Part shown: positions 1 to 5,697 of the stretch, piece after piece
Numbering within the stretch: the stretch's first letter is position 1
How the letters are laid out: each line of letters starts with the position of its first letter
From: Desulfobacteraceae bacterium
GTDB taxonomy: Bacteria; Desulfobacterota; Desulfobacteria; Desulfobacterales; BuS5
NCBI GenBank assembly: GCA_030642865.1
Contig: DAOWMW010000097.1
Coordinates: 1-5,697 of the forward strand
Reading direction: 5' to 3'
DNA: 5,697 bases
Made by a program: the position numbers and the translations under genes
The notes under the pieces: model-generated
The model's database searches: none
What the model was told of the DNA's origin: nothing
Seen by the model: only the letters and a program-made list of their open reading frames with translations

Positions 1-35
1 AAAACGTATAAATATCTTGATATTCCTACGCTTTC

Positions 36-55
36 GCGCCTTGTCAGGCAGGCGC
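36..55. repeat. Small GC-rich inverted repeat
   Basis: GCGCC at 36-40 is the exact reverse complement of GGCGC at 51-55, leaving a 10-base loop. An alternative shorter stem pairs GCCT (38-41) with AGGC (46-49) around a 4-base loop. Immediately to the left, 29-38 can form a 3-bp stem with a GAAA (GNRA-type) loop on the minus strand. No T-run follows on either strand, so I do not call it a terminator. The compact GC-rich fold in AT-rich surroundings suggests a structured intergenic repeat unit. Confidence 0.45.
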
Positions 56-66
56 CTCAACACTTA

Positions 67-79
67 AAATTGCCAATTT
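67..79. repeat. AT-rich 13-bp palindrome
   Basis: AAATTG at 67-72 and CAATTT at 74-79 are perfect reverse complements around one central base. The spacing is too tight for a hairpin but is typical in form of a dimeric-protein binding site. No regulator can be named from the sequence. Confidence 0.35.
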
Positions 80-96
80 ATTTTTGACCGAACCCT

Positions 97-172
97 AAGT
101 AGGGGCAAACCCTATGTGGTTGCCCTGCAGAATCCATTTCTGCCCTGCGGATATGGAATCCCGCCCCTACTT
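97..172. repeat. Fold-back, MITE-like element with 10-bp terminal inverted repeats
   Basis: AAGTAGGGGC at 97-106 and GCCCCTACTT at 163-172 are perfect 10-bp inverted repeats bounding a 76-bp unit. The inside is itself nested hairpins. GGGCAAACC (103-111) pairs with GGTTGCCC (118-125) with one bulged A, and GCAGAA (127-132) pairs perfectly with TTCTGC (138-143). TGCCCTGC occurs twice, at 121-128 and 141-148. Short units bounded by GTAGGGGC-type ends are familiar to me as dispersed non-autonomous repeats in several bacterial phyla; that is general knowledge, not a match I could test. There is no transposase and no obvious target-site duplication. The alternative is a structured untranslated RNA segment. 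Confidence 0.6.
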
Positions 173-248
173 TGAAAAACCGGGGTATTACGTCAGCATG
201 AAATAACACTCAGTGGGTGAAAACTTGAAAACACCCTGTGATCATTTT

Positions 249-270
249 GGCTAATAGCTAGCTGCTAACC
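249..270. repeat. Imperfect 22-bp palindrome centred on AGCTAGCT
   Basis: The stretch is symmetric at 16 of 22 positions around a perfect AGCTAGCT core at 256-263. The asymmetric pairs are all C/A on the plus strand, which become G-U wobbles if the minus strand is transcribed. It has no loop, so an operator-like dyad or a remnant of a repeat is more likely than a terminator. Function unknown. Confidence 0.35.
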
Positions 271-328
271 CCACAGCTTAAAATTTATTGTTGAGAAAGT
301 CCATAAATCCATAGTTAAAGACTTATTT

Positions 329-357
329 TATATATAAAACACCTCTATTAAAGTCAA
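329..357 (-). promoter_or_regulatory. Candidate sigma70-type promoter reading leftwards
   Basis: Read on the minus strand, a TTGACT -35 box (357-352) is followed after exactly 17 bases by TATATA (334-329) as a -10 box. It would transcribe towards position 1, through the palindromes and the fold-back element, to a gene or small RNA outside or at the edge of the window. The region is AT-rich, so chance matches are likely. Confidence 0.3.
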
Positions 358-370
358 CGCATAATAATCA

Positions 371-400
371 TTGACTAAATTTACTCTATGTGGTTTTAAT
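371..400 (+). promoter_or_regulatory. Candidate sigma70-type promoter for serS-thrC
   Basis: TTGACT at 371-376 is followed 18 bases later by TTTAAT at 395-400, one mismatch from the -10 consensus but at an important position. It would start transcription near 407, giving a leader of about 120 bases before the serS start codon. The -35 box is the mirror image of AGTCAA at 352-357, so the two candidate divergent promoters share a dyad. Weak call in AT-rich DNA. Confidence 0.3.
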
Positions 401-462
401 TTTTATTTATCAACATATAGATCATCATGTAAATAAATTCACTTAAGTTATCGGCCGTGGGA

Positions 463-502
463 GTATTACAATACGCCTTCCTTGTCAGTGCTGAACGTAT
501 TG
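463..502 (+). promoter_or_regulatory. Leader dyads just upstream of serS
   Basis: CAATACG (469-475) and CGTATTG (496-502) are perfect 7-bp inverted repeats around a 20-base loop. The left arm also mirrors GTATT at 463-467 with a 2-base gap (GTATT-AC-AATAC). The same AATAC block can therefore pair with either side. The hairpin ends 22 bases before the serS ATG and just upstream of its AAAGG ribosome binding site (515-519). There is no T-run, and I see no T-box-like conserved core. It may be an operator or leader structure, or chance. Confidence 0.3.
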
Positions 503-524
503 CTGAAATTAATTAAAGGTATTT

Positions 525-1805
525 ATGCTGGGAATCAAATTTGTAACACAAAATATGGATGGGGTAAAAAAAGCACTTTCAGATCGCTTTGAAACTGCTG
601 CCCTGGATACTATTGAAACATGCAATAAAAAACGGAAAAATCTTCTCCTCCAGATTGAAGAGCTAAGACATTTGAGAAACATGGTTTCCCAGGATATTGC
701 AAAAATCAAAAAAAGTGGTGGAGAAGCAAAAGACCTTGTAAATGAAATGCGGGAAGTATCTGAAAAAATAAAAAAAATAGATATTTCCCTTTCTGAAGAT
801 GAAGAGCAGATTAAGCAGATCCTCATGGCCATACCTAATATCCCACACCCATCGGTACCTTTGGGGAAAGATGACAAAGACAACCCTGTAAAATACAAAA
901 GAGGAAAACCCCCGAAATTTGATTATAACCCACTTCCCCACTGGACACTTGGTGAAAATCTGAACATCTTTGACTTTAACAGGGCATCCAAAATAACAGG
1001 TGCCAGGTTCCCCTTATATTTTGGAGCAGGAGCCAGGCTGGAAAGAGCTTTAATGAATTTCATGCTGGACACTCACACGCAAAACCATGGATATAAAGAG
1101 GTACTCCCCCCATTTATTGTCAACAGCAACAGCATGACCGGCACAGGTCAGCTTCCCAAATTCAAGGAAGATCTTTTTAAACTGGAGGGATGGGATTACT
1201 ATATGGTTCCCACTGCGGAGGTTCCTGTTACCAATATCCATAATAATGAAATTCTGGATGAAGCCGCTCTCCCCATACTTTATACTGCGCATACCCCCTG
1301 TTTTCGATCAGAAGCCGGGTCCTACGGAAAAGATACAAGGGGATTAATAAGGCAGCATCAGTTCAACAAAGTGGAGCTTGTTAAAATTACCAGACCTGAA
1401 ACCTCCTATGACGAGCTGGAAAAACTCCTTGCAAATGCCGAAACCATTTTAAAACTGTTAAAAATACCATACCGTGTAATTGAACTTTGTACAGGTGATC
1501 TTGGATTTTCTGCTGCAAAAACCTATGACATTGAAATATGGATGCCGTCTCAAAATCTTTACAGGGAGATATCATCATGCAGCAATTTTGCCGATTTCCA
1601 GGCAAGACGGGCTAATATCAGATTTAGAAGAAAAGGTAAAAAAGGGACAGAATTTGTCCATACTCTAAACGGGTCGGGACTCGCTGTGGGACGTACAGTT
1701 GCAGCCATCATGGAAAATTTTCAACAGCCTGACGGTTCTGTATTAATACCGGAAATCCTCAGGCCATACATGGGAGGAATGGAAAAAATAAGCCGTGAAA
1801 ATTAA
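525..1805 (+). CDS. serS: Seryl-tRNA synthetase, complete
   Basis: This class II aminoacyl-tRNA synthetase charges tRNA-Ser (and selenocysteine tRNA where present) with serine in the cytoplasm. The 426-residue length is normal for bacterial SerRS. Residues 1 to about 105 form the charged, Lys/Glu-rich helical arm, an antiparallel coiled coil that grips the long variable arm of tRNA-Ser. The catalytic domain follows. Motif 1 lies around 170-196 ([11 protein letters not shown] then GYKEVLPPF). The serine-site TAEVP is at 230-234. Motif 2 is at 258-286 ([15 protein letters not shown] then [10 protein letters not shown]), and motif 3 at 381-398 ([18 protein letters not shown]). The conserved [15 protein letters not shown] stretch is at 348-362. 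The ATG at 525 has AAAGG five bases upstream (515-519), and the protein starts at the usual SerRS position. No gaps or lost motif residues are seen. The gene overlaps thrC by 11 bp. Confidence 0.98.
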   Translation: MLGIKFVTQNMDGVKKALSDRFETAALDTIETCNKKRKNLLLQIEELRHLRNMVSQDIAKIKKSGGEAKDLVNEMREVSEKIKKIDISLSEDEEQIKQILMAIPNIPHPSVPLGKDDKDNPVKYKRGKPPKFDYNPLPHWTLGENLNIFDFNRASKITGARFPLYFGAGARLERALMNFMLDTHTQNHGYKEVLPPFIVNSNSMTGTGQLPKFKEDLFKLEGWDYYMVPTAEVPVTNIHNNEILDEAALPILYTAHTPCFRSEAGSYGKDTRGLIRQHQFNKVELVKITRPETSYDELEKLLANAETILKLLKIPYRVIELCTGDLGFSAAKTYDIEIWMPSQNLYREISSCSNFADFQARRANIRFRRKGKKGTEFVHTLNGSGLAVGRTVAAIMENFQQPDGSVLIPEILRPYMGGMEKISREN

Positions 1806-3297
1806 CAATTTCCCAAACGAGATTAAAAAATATATAATTCCCTTTCATGATGGAAAATTAACCTATCAATGTCTCTTATGCGGCCGCACCTTTGGCATTG
1901 AAGATCTCCTGTATACATGCCCTGACTGTGGTGGAATTCTTCTGATTTATGATGAAAATTTTGATGCCTTAAAACAGATACCAGGCAAAGTCTGGCAATC
2001 TATTTTTGACCACCGTAAGATGCTTACTACCCCCGCATTAAAGGGGATATATCGATACCATGAATTCATCGGGCCTGCCATTCCCCTTGAACATATTGTC
2101 TACCTGGGGGAAGGGGCAACCCCCATTGTTGAAGCCAACAATTATTTACAAAAAAAGGCCGGAGCAAGATTCTTTTTTAAAAATGATGGTCAAAATCCCA
2201 GCGCTTCTTTTAAGGACCGGGGCATGGCCAGCGCATTTAGTTATATTAATTTCCTTATTCAAAAGGGGCATATTTCCGATCTCCTTGCCATATGTGCATC
2301 AACAGGTGACACCTCAGCAGCAGCGGCTCTATATGCATCGTACCTTAGCAACGTAAAATCTGCTGTTATTCTTCCCCACAAAAAAGTTACTCCGCAACAG
2401 CTTTCCCAGCCCCTGGGAAGCGGAGCATCGGTTTTTGAAATACCGGGTGTTTTTGACGACTGCATGAAGGTTGTGGAATACCTTTCTGAAAAATATAATG
2501 TTGCCCTGTTAAACTCCAAAAATCCCTGGCGCATTTTGGGCCAGGAATCGTATTCATATGAGATTGCCCAGGAGTTTGAGTATGATTTAACAGATAAAGT
2601 TGTTATACTTCCCATAGGAAATGCAGGGAATATAACAGCAGTTATGAGTGGGTTTTTAAAATTTTTTGAGGCAGGCGTTATAAACAGACTTCCGAAAATT
2701 GTGGGGGTACAGTCGGAACACGCCAATCCTGTTTACAACTATTACCTGGAGCCTGACCCTGAAAAACGAAAATTTACCCCTGTTAATGTAAAAAGCAGTG
2801 TTGCCCAGGCAGCCATGATAGGGAATCCTGTTTCCATGCCAAGGGTGATACATCTTGCAAATCTTTATAATAAAGCAGCAGGGGAAGAAGCTGTCCATAT
2901 GGTGCAGGTATCAGAACAGGCAATCATGGACTGGGAGATTTGTGCAAACAGAAACGGACATATCGCCTGCACCCAGGGAGGAGAATCCCTGGCAGGATTA
3001 GTAGCAGCCCGGAAGTGCGGGATAATAAACGAAAATGAGACTGCAATTCTCGATTCAACAGCTCACGCCCTGAAATTCGCAGGATTTACTGATATGTATT
3101 TCAATGACAATTTTCCTGCTGAATTTAATATCTCCCCGGATACCAGCCTTATTAATGCTCCGGTTCTGATATCACCGGAGGGGATAAAGAAACTCCCGGC
3201 GCAGGGCAAACCACTTAAAGGAAAAGAACTTAAATTATTTATAGAGGCTGTAGCCAGAGATATTGCTGTTGCATTAAACGTAACTACCAGCCAATAG
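1795..3297 (+). CDS. thrC: Threonine synthase (PLP-dependent), zinc-ribbon N-terminus
   Basis: It converts O-phospho-L-homoserine to L-threonine and phosphate, the last step of threonine synthesis, in the cytoplasm. The 500-residue protein starts with a CxxC...CxxC motif (C26, C29, C42, C45), probably a small metal-binding ribbon. LGEGATP (104-110) opens the fold-type II PLP core. PSASFKDRG (135-143) carries the Schiff-base lysine K140. ASTGDTSAA (168-176) is a substrate-binding loop. GNAGN (275-279) is the PLP-phosphate loop, and [10 protein letters not shown] (421-430) is the conserved C-terminal motif. The start must be at or after 1795, because an in-frame TAA sits at 1789-1791. GTG 1795 is the only reasonable choice, since the next in-frame Met is residue 76, beyond the Cys4 motif. 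GGGAGGA at 1772-1778 lies 16 bases upstream and GGAA at 1781-1784 ten bases upstream, so initiation may depend on ribosomes ending serS. Other fold-type II enzymes are unlikely given K140 and the C-terminal motif. Confidence 0.95.
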   Translation: MKINNFPNEIKKYIIPFHDGKLTYQCLLCGRTFGIEDLLYTCPDCGGILLIYDENFDALKQIPGKVWQSIFDHRKMLTTPALKGIYRYHEFIGPAIPLEHIVYLGEGATPIVEANNYLQKKAGARFFFKNDGQNPSASFKDRGMASAFSYINFLIQKGHISDLLAICASTGDTSAAAALYASYLSNVKSAVILPHKKVTPQQLSQPLGSGASVFEIPGVFDDCMKVVEYLSEKYNVALLNSKNPWRILGQESYSYEIAQEFEYDLTDKVVILPIGNAGNITAVMSGFLKFFEAGVINRLPKIVGVQSEHANPVYNYYLEPDPEKRKFTPVNVKSSVAQAAMIGNPVSMPRVIHLANLYNKAAGEEAVHMVQVSEQAIMDWEICANRNGHIACTQGGESLAGLVAARKCGIINENETAILDSTAHALKFAGFTDMYFNDNFPAEFNISPDTSLINAPVLISPEGIKKLPAQGKPLKGKELKLFIEAVARDIAVALNVTTSQ

Positions 3298-3350
3298 CCT
3301 TTAAATGATTCTCCCTATAACTTTCAGAAATAGAACAAGGCCCCAAATAA

Positions 3351-3440
3351 AAGGCAGCAAAAGATGACATTCCATTAGCCGATTACTATCTTCAGGCCCT
3401 TTACTATTATTTTCCATTAATCAGGCAAAAAAATAGAAAA
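3351..3440 (+). other. Open, coding-like stretch without a start codon upstream of the TPR gene
   Basis: The frame of the lipoprotein gene stays open for 30 codons upstream of its ATG, back to a TAA at 3348-3350. The stretch contains no ATG, GTG, TTG or CTG codon. Its translation is protein-like, including DDIPLADYYLQALYYYF, a plausible amphipathic helix. Before the TAA, nine more codons (3321-3347) run back to another stop at 3318. It may be the decayed tail of a lost gene, or chance. I see no terminator between thrC and the TPR gene, so this 143-bp gap (3298-3440) may be transcribed through. Confidence 0.3.
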
Positions 3441-4211
3441 ATGATGAAATCAAAACTTATTTTTTTAATAATTATTCTTCCCTTTGCACTATCTTTTTAT
3501 TCCTGCTCTTTAAATTTTGAAAAAAAAAAAGAAAAAGGAATAGCATTAAGAAATCTGGGCGAGGCATATTTAACAGAAGGAAAACCCACCGCTGCACTAA
3601 AGGTGCTTTTGGAATCTGAAAGAAATTATTCAAGAGATCCCTTTCTCCAAAATAATCTTGGCCAGGCATATCTGAGAAAAGGGAGCTTTGACCTTGCAAT
3701 TAAACACTTTACCAAAGCAATTGAATTAAATCCGAATTATATCCCTGCAAAAAATAATCTTGGGGTCGCCTACCTTGTAAAAAAAGATTGGGATACTGCC
3801 ATAAAATGTTTTAAAGAAGCGGCCGGCAATATACTATATGCCACCCCCTCATTTCCCCTCTCCAATATTGGATTGGCATATTTTAATAAAAAAGAGTACC
3901 ATATGGCTGAAAAATACTATAAAAAAGCTTTAGCTTTTAATCCTGATTTCACAAAAGCTCTATGGGAAATTGGAAGAACATATGTGGAAATGGACAGAAT
4001 TTCAGAGGCAATCTATTCTTTTGAAAAAGCTATAGCATTATCACCGGCATCGAGCATACTATACCTTGACCTGGCAAATGCCTGTGAACTTGCAGGGGAT
4101 ACTGACAAAGCATTAACCACCTACAAAAAAGTTATTCTAACGAGCCCGGGCAGCCCTGCAGCACAAATAGCAAAAACAAAAATCGGAAACCTTGGATTCA
4201 CTTGGAACTAA
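3441..4211 (+). CDS. TPR-repeat lipoprotein, probable PilF/PilW-type type IV pilus assembly protein
   Basis: The 256-residue protein has a basic start (MMKSK), a hydrophobic stretch at 6-18 and a cysteine at C22 preceded by FYS. That is a usable but non-canonical lipobox, so the protein is likely lipid-anchored in the envelope. About six TPR units follow, near 33-66, 67-100, 101-134, 137-170, 171-204 and 205-238, with repeated NLGxAYL, AIKxFxKAI and LNPNY signatures. Size, lipid anchor and six TPRs match PilF/PilW proteins, which help the PilQ secretin reach and assemble in the outer membrane. The pilQ gene faces it tail-to-tail. Many unrelated TPR lipoproteins look similar, so the role is inferred. 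The start at 3441 (or the adjacent ATG at 3444) is fixed by the signal peptide, and no usual start codon exists upstream in frame. The ribosome site is weak: only AGG at 3423-3425. Codons 27-30 contain an A11 tract. Confidence 0.75.
   Translation: MMKSKLIFLIIILPFALSFYSCSLNFEKKKEKGIALRNLGEAYLTEGKPTAALKVLLESERNYSRDPFLQNNLGQAYLRKGSFDLAIKHFTKAIELNPNYIPAKNNLGVAYLVKKDWDTAIKCFKEAAGNILYATPSFPLSNIGLAYFNKKEYHMAEKYYKKALAFNPDFTKALWEIGRTYVEMDRISEAIYSFEKAIALSPASSILYLDLANACELAGDTDKALTTYKKVILTSPGSPAAQIAKTKIGNLGFTWN
3520..3530 (+). repeat. Homopolymer tract of 11 adenines inside the TPR lipoprotein gene
   Basis: Eleven consecutive A residues cover codons 27-30 (E-K-K-K), five residues after the lipidation cysteine. 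Loss of one A brings a TAG into frame at 3541-3543, and gain of one A brings a TGA at 3617-3619. Either slip leaves only a short lipopeptide with no complete TPR array. This is the geometry of a contingency or transcript-slippage tract, although AT-rich genomes also produce such runs by chance. Confidence 0.9.
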
Positions 4212-4262
4212 TAAGAAAAATTTGTAACTACTCAGCGACACTGATTCAATGTATTGCAAAAC

Positions 4263-4290
4263 AGGTATAATCTTATTAAAAGATAAACCT
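4263..4290 (+). terminator. Weak AT-rich hairpin after the TPR gene
   Basis: AGGT (4263-4266) and ATCTT (4270-4274) pair with AAGAT (4280-4284) and ACCT (4287-4290), with a small internal loop and a 5-base apex. It starts 52 bases after the TPR stop codon. Only two or three T's follow the stem, so it is at best an inefficient terminator or an RNA 3'-end stem. A second 5-bp hairpin, CTGGC/GCCAG, lies at 4303-4317 and also lacks a T-run. Confidence 0.3.
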
Positions 4291-4334
4291 TTCATAAAGA
4301 TCCTGGCATACCGCCAGTAAAAATAGAGCGTAAC

Positions 4335-4365
4335 AAAAAAACCGCCGAACATATCTGTCCGGCGG
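4335..4365 (-). terminator. Rho-independent terminator for pilQ
   Basis: On the minus strand a 10-bp stem (arms 4365-4356 and 4351-4342, CCGCCGGACA with TGTTCGGCGG, one G-U pair) with a 4-base GATA loop is followed directly by seven T's (4341-4335). It sits 71 bases past the pilQ stop codon. On the plus strand the stem has an A/C mismatch and no T-run follows, so it acts in one direction and does not serve the TPR gene. Confidence 0.88.
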
Positions 4366-4397
4366 CCTGATATTTATATTATATAACGAATAAGATT

Positions 4398-4425
4398 AGA
4401 TTGTGTGAGGAACGAACCACAATCT
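4398..4425 (-). repeat. Perfect 8-bp inverted repeat between the pilQ stop and the terminator
   Basis: AGATTGTG (4398-4405) and CACAATCT (4418-4425) pair perfectly around a 12-base loop, 10 bases beyond the pilQ stop codon. No T-run follows on the minus strand, so it is not a second intrinsic terminator. It could be a stabilising 3'-UTR stem in the pilQ mRNA or an old repeat. Confidence 0.45.
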
Positions 4426-4435
4426 GAACAAAATA

Positions 4436-5697
4436 TTATATTTGAATTATTTTAGGAGTTATAAATATAAGTAACTCATTATTTTCTATTTGCTTTATAT
4501 TTTGCTTAAAGAGCCAGCCAAGAATAGGAATTTTTGAAAGCTGCGGGGTTCCAGTCATGCTGGTTGCTTTTCTCGATTGAACAATACCTCCCACAACAAC
4601 TGTTCCTCCGTTATTCACCAACATATTTGTCTCAATTTCCTTTGTTGATATCGCAGGACCTGCATCGCCGTTTTTCTGATCAAGAACATCATTTTTTGTA
4701 ATTTTAACATCCATGGAAATACGTCCATCTGCTGTTATATGGGGAGTAACTTCTAAAAGCATGTCAACACTTTTAAATTTTACAGATGAACCTCCTGAAT
4801 CATCTCTTTCGTAATATGCAACTTCTCTCCCCTGCTTTATTGTAGCCTTTACATTATTAGCAGTCATAATTTTGGGGGTAGAAATTAATTTGGCTTTTCC
4901 ATCTGATTCAAGGGCTTTAAGCGTAGCATCCAATAAAAATGGAGTCCCTGTTAACCTGGCAAAATTAACCCCGAATGTTGTATCCCCTGAATTCATAGCA
5001 GCTCTGTATAATAAACCTGGCTCGCCTGGAGCATCATATCCCTCTTGATAACCACCTAAATTTCCCAACTGGTTATGATCAAGGGGGCCTCCTGAAATAT
5101 TCCAGTTTAAACCAAATTCCCTTTTGGAATCCTTGGTCACCTCAACAATCCGTGCCTCAATCATAACCTGGGGCACAACAGAGTCCATCTTTTCAACAAT
5201 CTTTTTAGCCCGGGCAACGGAGTCCGGTACATCTGTCAGAATAATCGTATTACTTGGGATATCCACAGAAATTAAACCCCGTTTAGTAAGAATAGTATCT
5301 TCTTCGCCCCTGTGAATTAAAGCTTTTATATCATCTGCAATTGCATAATTCACAGGAATAAATTCAGTAACAAGATCTTCATGGAGGACAAACTCCTGTT
5401 TTGCCTTTAACAGTTCTTTCCTGGCCTCCTGATCAGCCATTATGGTTTTTAGCCTTGAAATACGGATTATACTCCCCTCAAAGGTTCGCCCAAGCTGATT
5501 CATTTTAAGTACAAGATCAAGGGCCTGATCCCAGGGGACAGGATGCTCAAAGGATAAAGTGACCCTTCCTCTTACGTTATCGTCAATGGCAAAATTTTTA
5601 CCACTTATATTTTGTATTATCTTAAATACGTTTTTAATATCAGTTTGATAAAAATCGAGTGCTATTTTTTCACCAGTATATATATTCTCCGCACCAT
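4436..5697 (-). CDS. pilQ: Type IV pilus secretin PilQ, C-terminal part (5' end beyond window)
   Basis: PilQ forms the outer-membrane ring through which type IV pili extend. The frame is open from the right edge to the TAA at 4438-4436, giving 419 visible residues. The methionine at 5503 is internal, because the 64 codons upstream of it read as an STN-like secretin N0 domain (IALDFYQTDIKNVF, then RGRVTLSFEHPVPWDQALDL). An N1 secretin domain follows at about visible residues 112-176, ending before PQVMIEARIVEVT (175-187). The secretin barrel then runs to the end. Its marks are LISTPKIMTANN (270-281), the VTPHI motif (316-320), NNGGTVVVGGI (361-371), KIPILGWLFK (388-397) and NELLIFITPKI (406-416). 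The STN-type start and the VPWDQAL motif favour PilQ over the type II secretin GspD. The missing part should hold the signal peptide and any AMIN domains, and in many genomes pilM, pilN, pilO and pilP precede it. A terminator follows. Confidence 0.93.
   Translation of the reverse strand, partial: GAENIYTGEKIALDFYQTDIKNVFKIIQNISGKNFAIDDNVRGRVTLSFEHPVPWDQALDLVLKMNQLGRTFEGSIIRISRLKTIMADQEARKELLKAKQEFVLHEDLVTEFIPVNYAIADDIKALIHRGEEDTILTKRGLISVDIPSNTIILTDVPDSVARAKKIVEKMDSVVPQVMIEARIVEVTKDSKREFGLNWNISGGPLDHNQLGNLGGYQEGYDAPGEPGLLYRAAMNSGDTTFGVNFARLTGTPFLLDATLKALESDGKAKLISTPKIMTANNVKATIKQGREVAYYERDDSGGSSVKFKSVDMLLEVTPHITADGRISMDVKITKNDVLDQKNGDAGPAISTKEIETNMLVNNGGTVVVGGIVQSRKATSMTGTPQLSKIPILGWLFKQNIKQIENNELLIFITPKIIQI

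Larger units (their letters stand above)
1..524. other. Gene-free intergenic region upstream of serS
   Basis: I find no supportable protein gene, tRNA or rRNA here on either strand. The first half is a patchwork of small inverted repeats and a fold-back element. The second half (about 280-450) is very AT-rich and holds candidate promoters, followed by the serS leader. Any gene to the left lies outside the window. It is unclear whether positions 1-90 belong to the 3' end of a neighbour's transcript or to a dispersed intergenic repeat. Confidence 0.7.

Noticed and set aside
401..524. T-box or similar riboswitch in front of serS
   Set aside because: I see no T-box consensus core, no specifier-loop arrangement and no terminator/antiterminator pair. 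Only short dyads are present.
1..524. CRISPR array, tRNA or attachment site in the upstream region
   Set aside because: There are no regularly spaced repeats, no cloverleaf or CCA-type end and no integrase gene. The repeats present are single inverted pairs and one diverged direct pair.
763..777. A6-T-A8 tract in serS as a slippage site
   Set aside because: It encodes the normal Lys/Ile-rich coiled-coil arm of an essential enzyme. A-rich runs are expected in this AT-leaning sequence, and programmed shifting would destroy the protein.
509..941. Minus-strand open frames opposite the start of serS
   Set aside because: They are antisense shadows of a strongly supported serS gene, with low-complexity Phe/Ser-rich translations and no recognisable domain.
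2259..2726. 155-codon minus-strand open frame inside thrC
   Set aside because: It lies wholly antisense to conserved thrC motifs; its translation shows no family features, and no ribosome site or promoter stands out.
4266..4271. Perfect TATAAT as a plus-strand promoter between the convergent genes
   Set aside because: No acceptable -35 box lies 16-18 bases upstream and no extended -10 is present. It falls inside an imperfect hairpin and would only drive antisense RNA into pilQ.
4137..4352. 71-codon minus-strand frame across the end of the TPR gene
   Set aside because: It begins inside the pilQ terminator and overlaps the TPR gene antisense. The translation shows no domain.
1..5697. Defence island or novel accessory system
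   Set aside because: All coding capacity is taken by housekeeping genes (serS, thrC) and pilus-type genes. No nuclease, toxin, reverse transcriptase or unknown multi-gene cassette is visible.

Overview
The window looks like ordinary chromosomal DNA from an AT-leaning Gram-negative bacterium. The best guess is Desulfobacterota (the former Deltaproteobacteria), perhaps Desulfobacterales. This rests on the flavour of the proteins, a type IV pilus secretin next to a TPR lipoprotein, and the style of the intergenic repeats; it is inference, not a database match.

Layout: (1) Positions 1-524 carry no gene I can support. They hold a fold-back, MITE-like element (97-172), several small palindromes, a possible divergent promoter pair (329-400) and the leader of the first gene. 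(2) 525-1805 (+) is serS, a complete seryl-tRNA synthetase. (3) 1795-3297 (+) is thrC, a 500-residue PLP-dependent threonine synthase with an N-terminal zinc-ribbon-like Cys4 motif. It starts at a GTG inside the last codons of serS, and the overlap is 11 bp. (4) 3441-4211 (+) encodes a 256-residue lipoprotein with about six TPR repeats, resembling the PilF/PilW pilotin family. An 11-adenine tract lies just after its lipidation cysteine. (5) 4212-4435 is a convergent intergenic region with a clear Rho-independent terminator for the minus strand. (6) 4436-5697 (-) is the C-terminal part of PilQ, the outer-membrane secretin of type IV pili. The gene runs off the right edge, so the methionine at 5503 is internal and is not the start.

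serS and thrC are probably cotranscribed and may be translationally coupled. They share only a broad link to amino-acid supply and translation. If the TPR lipoprotein is a PilW-type protein, its partner would be the secretin encoded tail-to-tail beside it, since PilF/PilW proteins help PilQ assemble in the outer membrane.

I looked for an undescribed system and found no convincing one. The points most worth checking are the A11 tract in the lipoprotein gene (possible phase variation or slippage), a coding-like but ATG-less open stretch just upstream of it, the PilW/PilQ pairing, and the repeat and promoter structure upstream of serS.
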